Shown here: positions 1 to 6,671 of the stretch, piece by piece | Layout of the letters: every line of letters begins with the position of its first letter | How positions within the stretch are numbered: position 1 is the stretch's first letter | Source: Opitutia bacterium | Lineage (GTDB): Bacteria; Verrucomicrobiota; Verrucomicrobiia; Opitutales; Opitutaceae | Reading direction: 5' to 3' | NCBI GenBank assembly: GCA_003157575.1 | Contig: PMKA01000428.1 | Location: 1 to 9,297 of the forward strand | DNA: 9,297 nt | The notes under the pieces: generated by a model | The model's input: the letters and a program-made list of their open reading frames with translations, nothing else | What the model was told of the DNA's origin: nothing | Database searches by the model: none | Position numbers and translations under genes: made by a program

Positions 1-324
1 GTACTGGATGAGCTGGTGCACGAGTTCCCAGCGCGGATCCATCTCCTCCTCGTCGGGCGCGTTGGGATCGACCGCCTGCAGATCCTTCGGCAGCAGCATG
101 CGGCTCTTGATCTCCATCAAGGTCGCGGCCATCACGAAGAATTCCCCCGCCAGCTCCAGATCGAGTTCCTGCATGGCGAAGATCACCTCGAGGTATTGCC
201 GCGTGACCTGTTCGATCGGGATGTCGTAGATATCGAGCTCGTTCTTCCGGATCAGGAAGAGCAGCAGGTCCAACGGCCCTTCAAAGGCCTGGAGCTTGAT
301 GCGATAATCGGCGTCGAGAACCAC
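1..324 (-). CDS. scpA: ScpA, segregation and condensation protein A (N-terminal part, cut by window edge)
   Basis: ScpA is the kleisin subunit of the bacterial SMC-ScpAB condensin. It bridges the two SMC heads and binds ScpB, helping to compact and segregate the chromosome in the cytoplasm. The visible 108 codons carry the family's hallmark start: YRIKLQAFEGPLDLLLFLI at about residues 7-25, then KNELDIYDIPIEQVTRQYL (27-45), a helical stretch with LAGEFFVMAATLMEIKSRMLLP (58-79, split here only by my numbering), and an acidic DEEEMDPRWELV segment before the edge. B. subtilis ScpA is about 250 residues, so more than half is missing. The only usable start after the in-frame stop at 367-369 is GTG at 324. 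It has no clear Shine-Dalgarno sequence and lies 42 nt after the rsmB stop, so translation may be coupled. The family assignment is firm; the exact start is less so. Confidence 0.93.
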   Translation of the reverse strand, partial: MVLDADYRIKLQAFEGPLDLLLFLIRKNELDIYDIPIEQVTRQYLEVIFAMQELDLELAGEFFVMAATLMEIKSRMLLPKDLQAVDPNAPDEEEMDPRWELVHQLIQY

Positions 325-366
325 GGCGCCATCGTTGGTGCCGGCAGTCGGGCCGCAACGGAAAAA

Positions 367-1578
367 TCAAGCAAGCCGGTGCATGCGGCTGACGAAATAG
401 CCGTCGGTATCGTGGATTGCCGGGAGAAAGGTCAGACCCGCGGCATCCTGCGGACAGCCGAAGGTCCGGACCGTTGCCGGCGCCGAATATTCCGGGTGAT
501 TTGTCAGGAAGGCGTTCACGACGTCGCTATTTTCAACGCGGCTGAGGGAACAGGTGGCGTAGATGAGCATCCCTCCGGGAGCGACGTGCCGGCAGCACTG
601 CTCGAGCAGCTGCCGTTGTCTGGCGGCCTGGGCTGCGATGTCGCCGGGCGTTGTGCACCATTTCAGATGCGGGGCGCGGCGCCACGTGCCGCTGCCGCTG
701 CACGGGGCATCCACGAGCACGCCATCGTAGGCCGTCCGGTCCGGCATCCGGTCCAGAACGCGTATGTTGTTGAAACCGCCGCGACGCGCCCGCTCCTTCA
801 ACTCGGACAGTGCTTCCGGCCGGACGTCGTAGGCTTCAACCCGGCCCCCCGTTCCCAGGAGGGCGGCGAGCTGGAGGGTTTTCCCTCCGGCCCCGGCGCA
901 GGCGTCGAGCCAGCATCCGCCCGGCCCGATTGGTGCGCCGGCGAGAACAAGCTGGGAACCGAGATCCTGAATTTCGAAGAGACCTTCCCGAAAGGCCGTT
1001 GTGGTGGTGAGGTCGGCCTCGGCTAGAATTTCGAAAGCAGCGGGCAGGGTCGCCGCCTGCCGGACCGGCCAGCCGCGCTCGGAGAATTCCGTCTGGACCG
1101 CTCCCGCATCCGCCGTCTGCATCCGGATCCACAGGGGCGGGCGGGTTGCCAGCACATCGATGTCAGGCGGGACAAAAGCCTCGGGACAATGCTCGCGAAA
1201 CCACTCCGGCATCAGGCACCGTTCGACCCCGAGGAACTGCGCCCGGCCGGCGACCGTCGCGGGACAGGCCGGCCAGTCGTCCACAAGCGACGAGCGAAGG
1301 CCGTGGGTCGCCGGCGTGTCCGCCGCAAGCCACGCGAGCGCGCGGATGATATCCGGCTGCGGCCGACCCGAGAGCTCCTCGATCCATGGCAGGTGGCGCA
1401 CCGCGGTGTAAAGCAGTTCGCGATAGAGCCTGCGGTCGCGGGAGCCGAATTCGCGACGGCGCAGAAGGGATTGAATCCGCGCAGGGAGATCGCGGTCGGT
1501 CCGGATGTGCGGAAGCACGTTCCGCCACAGGCGCTGGAACGTCTGCTGCTGGTTGCGGACGATGGAAGGCGAGGTCAA
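367..1578 (-). CDS. rsmB: RsmB/NOP-family rRNA (cytosine-5) methyltransferase
   Basis: This is an SAM-dependent RNA m5C methyltransferase of the Fmu/NOL1/NOP2/Sun family; E. coli RsmB modifies C967 of 16S rRNA. The protein has 403 residues from a TTG start (E. coli RsmB has 429). An N-terminal helical NusB-like RNA-binding region spans about residues 10-80. The C-terminal Rossmann methyltransferase shows motif I DACAGAGGKT (225-234), motif IV DAPCSGSG with Cys293, and motif VI YATCSL with Cys343. In this family the motif VI cysteine attacks the base and the motif IV cysteine helps release product; both are present. The reading frame stays open upstream to 1842, inside lptD, but that extension does not look like the family and its first codon lies deep in lptD. 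TTG at 1578 forms a TTGA overlap with the lptD stop, a typical translational-coupling arrangement, and puts the start just before the conserved N-terminal helix. The exact target nucleotide (RsmB versus a related paralog) is inferred. Confidence 0.88.
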   Translation of the reverse strand: MTSPSIVRNQQQTFQRLWRNVLPHIRTDRDLPARIQSLLRRREFGSRDRRLYRELLYTAVRHLPWIEELSGRPQPDIIRALAWLAADTPATHGLRSSLVDDWPACPATVAGRAQFLGVERCLMPEWFREHCPEAFVPPDIDVLATRPPLWIRMQTADAGAVQTEFSERGWPVRQAATLPAAFEILAEADLTTTTAFREGLFEIQDLGSQLVLAGAPIGPGGCWLDACAGAGGKTLQLAALLGTGGRVEAYDVRPEALSELKERARRGGFNNIRVLDRMPDRTAYDGVLVDAPCSGSGTWRRAPHLKWCTTPGDIAAQAARQRQLLEQCCRHVAPGGMLIYATCSLSRVENSDVVNAFLTNHPEYSAPATVRTFGCPQDAAGLTFLPAIHDTDGYFVSRMHRLA

Positions 1579-3677
1579 AAATGGATCAGATCGACCTGCA
1601 CGCTCACACCGAAGGACGATTCGCGCTGCTGCCCGTGGGTCCAGGAAACCTCGTAGCGCACGCTCCAGGTGTTCTCGAGATTCTGCCTGAGTCCGAAAGT
1701 CAGCTCGTCCCACCGCTGGAGCATGGCGTCGTAGCGCACACGGACGAGGCTCTTCCAGGCTTCGTTGATTCGCTGGTCGTATTCCACGAAGTACTCCTCG
1801 ATCTGGTGCTGGAGGTAGGCCGAGGCCAGCTTGACCGTCCACCAGTCATGGTCGCTGAGTTCGAGTTTGCTGTTAAATTCATGCAGGCCGAGCGTCCCGG
1901 AACCCAGACGGTCGAACACCGAAAAACGCATCCATGATTTTGGCATGACGGCGATCTCCTGGTAGACATCCGACCACCTGCGCTGGCCCGGATCCGTCGA
2001 GATGTTCAGGTCCGACGCCAGGTTGAACTTCACGAGGTCGCGCGAACCGTAGCCGGCGTCGCGGGTCTGCAGGAGGTTGTCGAGGCCGATCCGCAGGACG
2101 TTGGCGCCGTGCAGGTCGTCGATGTTGCGCATGCTGCCAAGCTCGATGGGCTGGAGGTCCGTGGAGAACACCCTGGTGTCGATCGGGGGGATGTAGGCCT
2201 GGCCGCGGTCAATCTCCGGGATGTAGCGGTACGAGACGACGGGTGTCATCAGATGACGCAGGCCGTCGATGCCCCAGAGGTTGTTCTTGTAATCGAACGT
2301 GCCGTTGGTCTGCAGCGAGGCGTCCACGCCGAGCTCCCCGAGCCAGCGCGTGTAATCCTGGCGTCCGCCCACCGCCTTGTCGTAGTAGGTCAGCCGCCCG
2401 CCGGCGACCGGCGTTATGTTCAGCCATGGGGCGGGGAAGAACGGTCGCTCGATGGAATAGAAGGTGTCGAAGCGGTCGCTTCGCAGCGTCGCCCCGCTGA
2501 AAAGAGAATCCTCCTCAAGAGCGGCAAACCCTGCGTTGAAGCGCTCGTAAATTCCGCCGCCGATCGCGGTCGGCACGAGATCAAAGCGGAGTTCCGGCAG
2601 GCGCTGTTGGACGAGCTCGAAGTTGTTTGGCGCGATCCGGGTGAACAGGTCGAGGTAATAGTTGTTGCCGGCGTAGGTTCCCTCGAAGAACGAGTCGGGC
2701 TCCTGCACCTTGTCGAACTGATCGGGCCGGAAATCGCGCAGCACCGCGGAATCCTTCCACCAGTTGTATTGCCCGATCACGGTCAGGTTTTCGTCGATGA
2801 TCTCCTGATGGCTCCAATCGAGAAATCCACGATTCTTCGGCACATCCTTTTCCAGGATGTCCGTGCGGCGGTCCCCGTGGTCGCTGATGAATCCCGAGGC
2901 GAAGCTGCCGGTGACGTCCTGCCCGTTCGCGTTATAGCTGTAGGCTCCCGCAGGCCCGGCCATCGGGCCGCGCGCGGTGTATTCCCCGACGTCAGCGCCG
3001 AGGTTGACCCCCTGCCACACCGGGAAACGGACACCGACGTCAAGGCTGGCGCCGAGAGTCTGGCTGAAGCCCCCGCGGATGCTGACCAGGGGAAGCATCG
3101 CAGCGCCGATCGGGCGATCGAACTTCGACACGGGAATGAGCCGGCGGTCGCCAAAGCCGAGATAAGCCTTCTCCCCGGAGATCTTCGTCCCCGGCACGTA
3201 TACAAGGCGGTCGGCCCACAAACGGGGGGAAAAGCTTCCCGGCTCGTTATAGGTGACCACGGCATCGGTCAGGATCATCTCCTTCCTTGTGCCCTCGGCC
3301 GTGGCCGCCGACACGAAAAAGGGCGGCTCGCCGGCCCGGAAATCCTTCAACTTGAACGCTCCTGTGTTGAGGTTGTAGGTCCCGCTGGCCGCGAGAAGGC
3401 GCTGGGCGCCGGAGGTGATCGAGAAATGGCCCTGGGCCGAGATCTGTCCCGTGGTCTGGTTGAGGCGGATCTCGTCCCCGAGCAACAGCGCGGATCCGTA
3501 CTCGACGCGCGCATGTCCCGTCAGCACGGCGACGCCGGTGTTGATGTCGTATGATGTCTGGTCCGAAGTGGCCACGGGGGCCTGTTCGGTCACCTGGGCG
3601 GTGACACTGCCGCAGAGAAGCAGGACGAGGAGTAGGAGTAGGGCGGGTCTGGTTCCGCGAAGCACGGCGCGAGGCAT
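1575..3677 (-). CDS. lptD: LptD (OstA/Imp), LPS-assembly outer membrane protein
   Basis: LptD is the outer-membrane beta-barrel that, with lipoprotein LptE, inserts lipopolysaccharide into the outer leaflet. The 700-residue product (E. coli: 784) begins with a signal peptide: basic MPRAVLRGTRP, a leucine-rich core, and a probable cleavage after VTA near residue 27. Next comes an OstA/LptA-like beta-jellyroll at about 40-110, with YDINTGVAVLTGHARV- and GDEIRLNQTTGQI-type repeats. A long strand-rich barrel follows, rich in aromatic residues, including a WWTVKLASAYLQHQIEEYF segment near the end. The last residue is Phe in a DLIHF tail, the usual signature of BAM-assembled barrels. I see no cysteine in the mature part, whereas E. 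coli LptD uses two disulfides. ATG at 3677 is preferred; a TTG at 3701 would add eight residues but lies inside an RNA hairpin. It is preceded by the aldolase gene (107 nt gap) and overlaps rsmB by 4 nt. Confidence 0.88.
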   Translation of the reverse strand: MPRAVLRGTRPALLLLLVLLLCGSVTAQVTEQAPVATSDQTSYDINTGVAVLTGHARVEYGSALLLGDEIRLNQTTGQISAQGHFSITSGAQRLLAASGTYNLNTGAFKLKDFRAGEPPFFVSAATAEGTRKEMILTDAVVTYNEPGSFSPRLWADRLVYVPGTKISGEKAYLGFGDRRLIPVSKFDRPIGAAMLPLVSIRGGFSQTLGASLDVGVRFPVWQGVNLGADVGEYTARGPMAGPAGAYSYNANGQDVTGSFASGFISDHGDRRTDILEKDVPKNRGFLDWSHQEIIDENLTVIGQYNWWKDSAVLRDFRPDQFDKVQEPDSFFEGTYAGNNYYLDLFTRIAPNNFELVQQRLPELRFDLVPTAIGGGIYERFNAGFAALEEDSLFSGATLRSDRFDTFYSIERPFFPAPWLNITPVAGGRLTYYDKAVGGRQDYTRWLGELGVDASLQTNGTFDYKNNLWGIDGLRHLMTPVVSYRYIPEIDRGQAYIPPIDTRVFSTDLQPIELGSMRNIDDLHGANVLRIGLDNLLQTRDAGYGSRDLVKFNLASDLNISTDPGQRRWSDVYQEIAVMPKSWMRFSVFDRLGSGTLGLHEFNSKLELSDHDWWTVKLASAYLQHQIEEYFVEYDQRINEAWKSLVRVRYDAMLQRWDELTFGLRQNLENTWSVRYEVSWTHGQQRESSFGVSVQVDLIHF

Positions 3678-3682
3678 ACGGG

Positions 3683-3707
3683 CGGAGCTTCGGACACGCA
3701 AGCTCCG
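3683..3707 (-). promoter_or_regulatory. Perfect 8-bp hairpin just upstream of the lptD start
   Basis: On the mRNA sense of lptD the sequence reads CGGAGCTT, a 9-nt loop GCGTGTCCG, then AAGCTCCG, followed by 5 nt and the ATG at 3677. The stem is perfect and GC-rich. The GGAG in the 5' arm is the only Shine-Dalgarno-like sequence nearby and would be paired, and the TTG at 3701 also lies in the structure. There is no T-run after it, so it does not look like an intrinsic terminator. A role in limiting lptD translation, or in separating lptD expression from the upstream salvage genes, is inference. The rest of the 3678-3784 gap shows no convincing promoter. Confidence 0.45.
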
Positions 3708-3784
3708 AGCAAATGGCTTATGCGCTTTTTGGACGGCAGGCGGCGTCCCCGGGCAAGGCGTGCAGCGCGCGCATGCCCTTCTCG

Positions 3785-4338
3785 CTAGCGTTCCGACAGC
3801 CTGTGCAGGACGGCGTCGACGCGGCCGGCGGCCTCGTCCATGGTCCGCCCCAGCGCGACGAAACCGTGGCCGCGCAGAATGATCAGGTCGTTTTCGCCGA
3901 GCACGGCCATGATCTCCGCCGCAAGCTCCGGCGTGCCGTACGGCTGCTCCCGCTCCGTGACGGGCAGTCCGAGCGAGCCGGCCGCCGCGAGCAGGGGAGC
4001 GCAGTGTCCGTGGAAGACGGCGTTGACCTCGGCGCGGGCCGCGTAGATTGCGGCGTGCATCAGGCTTTCGCTCGACGGTTCATGGTGGCCGGCGACGGTG
4101 ACGACGCGGGCCGCGAGATCGACGCCGAGCACCTCGACGAATTCGTCGGATTCGATCCGCCCGAGGTGGCCGGCGGTACGGTTGATGATGAAGCCGCCTG
4201 CGGTCCGGAAACTCAGGTTGCCTGCGGTGTCGCCCCCGAGGCCAAGGCGGGCAAGGTGGTGGCAATGCTCCGCCAATTCCCCTATGCGGGCGTCGCGCGG
4301 CGCGTCGGCGCGTGCGAACTCAGTGAGGAACTTGGTGC

Positions 4339-4357
<19 letters not shown>
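3785..4357 (-). CDS. Class II aldolase (FucA/adducin family), probable 5-modified ribulose-1-phosphate aldolase
   Basis: This 190-residue, zinc-dependent aldolase-fold protein is close in size to E. coli fuculose-1-phosphate aldolase (about 215). Visible family features are GGDTAGNLSFR (41-51), PSSE with Glu97 (the catalytic-glutamate position of FucA), the zinc-ligand pair His116 and His118 in VFHGHC, YGTPEL (140-145), and the third ligand His164 in RGHGFV. All metal ligands and the acid/base glutamate are therefore present, so it should be active. It starts inside the end of mtnA, overlapping by 19 nt, which implies coupled translation. A joint substrate is therefore likely: methylthioribulose-1-P or 5-deoxyribulose-1-P cleaved to dihydroxyacetone phosphate and an aldehyde, as in Ald2 of the DHAP shunt or DrdA of deoxyribose disposal. 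MtnB (methylthioribulose-1-P dehydratase) has the same fold and is the main alternative. I favour the aldolase because of the FucA-like PSSE and YGTPEL motifs and because no mtnC or mtnD is seen nearby. Confidence 0.8.
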
Positions 4358-5412
<1,055 letters not shown>

Positions 5413-5736
5413 GTACGGCACTCTGGACACCGCCCCGCCAATCGACAAGCCTCCGCTGCGCCGGGTAGCAGGCTCGGCCCCGGGGGTTCATCTGCCGTCT
5501 GCGCGCAGGCCATCGAGCAAGCCGGCATCCGGGCTGGGAGGCTGTCTGACTTGCGTTTTGACAGGCTGTCTGACAGTGACGGCGACGGTGCGTGCGCTCC
5601 ATCATCGCTCGACATGCGGGCTCAGAGGCGCAACGCTCGCAGGTGATCCCCCCGATGTCTTGGCGAAAGAAAACCACCCCGATTTTGGAGGCCCCTGAAC
5701 GAAGGTGTTTCCCGATAACGTGATCCGCATCACGCA
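5413..5736. other. Divergent intergenic region between mtnA and the tandem nucleotidyltransferase gene
   Basis: About 320 bp separate the two divergent starts. I see no supported gene here: the open frames that cross it are antisense extensions of neighbours, with no recognisable family. No clean sigma-70 promoter is visible. A TTGACA occurs at 5558-5563 on the plus strand but without a matching -10 at normal spacing. Recognisable elements are a 12-bp direct repeat (5539-5574), a GGAGG at 5687-5691, a very short open frame at 5705-5740, and a palindrome at 5719-5734. Promoters for both flanking genes must presumably lie in this stretch. Confidence 0.6.
5539..5574. repeat. 12-bp direct repeat AGGCTGTCTGAC, second copy extended to a palindrome
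   Basis: AGGCTGTCTGAC occurs at 5539-5550 and again at 5563-5574, 24 bp start to start. The second copy is part of the palindrome CTGTC-T-GACAG (5567-5577); the first copy keeps only the left half and GAC. Spacing near two helical turns and the position between divergent genes suit a regulator binding site. That role is inferred; the regulator is unknown. Confidence 0.4.
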
Positions 5737-5740
5737 ATGA
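5705..5740 (+). promoter_or_regulatory. Possible 11-codon leader ORF with palindrome overlapping the 5737 start
   Basis: A GTG at 5705, 13 nt after GGAGG (5687-5691), opens an 11-codon frame whose TGA stop overlaps the ATG at 5737 as ATGA. Inside it, CGTGAT-CCGC-ATCACG (5719-5734) is a perfect 6-bp inverted repeat ending 2 nt before the ATG, where a Shine-Dalgarno sequence would normally lie. The ATG itself has no ribosome-binding site, and the in-frame stop at 5716-5718 rules out an earlier start. Translation may reach it through the leader frame. The palindrome also resembles the TGAT-N4-ATCA core of FNR/CRP-type sites. Both readings are inference. Confidence 0.25.
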
Positions 5741-6558
5741 ACCGTCGCGCCGTTTTTGTTTCGGGTGGATTCGACAACCTGCGCTCGCCGCAGTTGCGGT
5801 TTCTGCACGAGGCCGCCCGGTTCGGCGAATTGAGCGTCGCGCTCTGGCCGGACGAGATGCTGCAAGGCCTGACGGGGGCGCCACCGAAGTTCCCCCTGGC
5901 CGAGCGGCGCTACTTCCTGGACGCCGTTCGCCACGTCGCCCGCGTTTTGCCGGTCGCTGCGGCGTTCGATCCCGTGGGATTGCCCGTGCTCGAGGGTTCC
6001 CGGCCGCGGGTCTGGGTGGATGACGAGGCAGGCGCGAATCCGGCCCGCCGCGAATGGTGCCTGCAAAACGACATTGAGTACCACGTCGTGACCGCGGCGC
6101 AGATGAGCGGTTTTCCCGAGATATCCCCGGCGCCATCCGTTCCCGGCCGCCGGAAGGTCGTGGTCACAGGCTGCTACGACTGGTTCCATACCGGCCACGT
6201 CCGTTTCTTCGAGGAGGTCGGCGCTCACGGCGACCTGTATGTGGTCGTGGGCAATGACGCGAACATCCGGTTCCTCAAGGGCGAGGGCCATCCGCTGATG
6301 CCCCAGGAGGAGCGCCGCTACGTCGTCGGCTCGATCAAATTCGTTAAGCAGGCGCTTATCGCGTCGGGCGACGGCTGGATCGACGCCGATCCCGAGATTC
6401 GCCGGATCAAGCCGGACATCTACGCCGTCAACGAAGACGGCGACAAGGGAGGCAAGCGCGAATACTGCGCGAAGATGGGCATCGAGTATCTCGTCCTGCA
6501 ACGCACACCCGCGCCCGGTCTCACCCGCCGGAGCAGCACCGTGCTGCGCGGATTCTGA
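5737..6558 (+). CDS. Tandem cytidylyltransferase-like protein; first domain lacks HxGH, second intact
   Basis: This 273-residue cytoplasmic protein has two copies of the HxGH nucleotidyltransferase fold. Domain 1 (about 4-120) opens like the family with VFVSGGFDNL, but the HxGH position reads Arg16-Ser-Pro-Gln19, so it should not bind or transfer a nucleotide normally. Domain 2 (about 139-273) has VVVTGCYDWFHTGH with His151 and His154, followed by VVGNDANIRFLKGE, PQEERRYVVGSI (189-200) and a C-terminal RSSTVLRGF resembling the STT/I segment that closes the active site. Each copy ends in a similar block (RREWCLQNDIEYHVV and KREYCAKMGIEYLVL), supporting internal duplication. Enzymes of this fold make CDP-glycerol, CDP-ethanolamine or ADP-heptose from a phosphate and CTP or ATP. 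The substrate here is unknown. The gene faces the fused nucleotidyltransferase/kinase gene tail to tail, 113 bp away. The start is fixed by the upstream stop at 5716; no Shine-Dalgarno sequence is seen. Confidence 0.85.
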   Translation: MNRRAVFVSGGFDNLRSPQLRFLHEAARFGELSVALWPDEMLQGLTGAPPKFPLAERRYFLDAVRHVARVLPVAAAFDPVGLPVLEGSRPRVWVDDEAGANPARREWCLQNDIEYHVVTAAQMSGFPEISPAPSVPGRRKVVVTGCYDWFHTGHVRFFEEVGAHGDLYVVVGNDANIRFLKGEGHPLMPQEERRYVVGSIKFVKQALIASGDGWIDADPEIRRIKPDIYAVNEDGDKGGKREYCAKMGIEYLVLQRTPAPGLTRRSSTVLRGF

Positions 6559-6601
6559 ATCAGCCTCGCCCAGTACTGCAACGGCATCGGCCGGACAAGA
6601 C

Positions 6602-6650
6602 CGGGGAGGAGTACCCCGTCGATGGCGGGCCGCAGGGATTCCGGAGAATC
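6602..6650. terminator. Two small hairpins between convergent genes (weak terminator candidate)
   Basis: The 113-bp gap between the convergent genes contains CGGGG-AGGAGTA-CCCCG (6602-6618) and GATTC-CGGA-GAATC (6637-6650). Both could form on either strand, which would suit bidirectional termination. Neither is followed by a T-run, so they do not fit the classical intrinsic form, and short GC hairpins are common in DNA of this composition. Confidence 0.25.
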
Positions 6651-6671
6651 TCGACCACCGCCGGCGGGTTG

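Noticed and set aside
16..1026. Long plus-strand open frame opposite scpA and rsmB
   Set aside because: Its translation shows no family features, while the minus strand encodes clear ScpA and RsmB motifs. Long antisense frames are expected at this GC content.
1579..1842. N-terminal extension of rsmB to an ATG at 1842
   Set aside because: Lies wholly inside lptD, does not resemble the methyltransferase family, and would make the protein longer than usual.
2109..3554. 481-codon plus-strand open frame opposite lptD
   Set aside because: Antisense shadow of a well-supported LptD with signal peptide and barrel C-terminus; no recognisable domain.
5413..5448. TTG start at 5448 for mtnA
   Set aside because: GGAGG is only one base from the TTG and the added residues do not resemble MtnA; ATG at 5412 gives the expected N-terminus.
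6657..6666. Palindrome CCGCCGGCGG near the end of the fused gene
   Set aside because: A 10-bp GC palindrome without a loop is common at this composition and has no other supporting signal.
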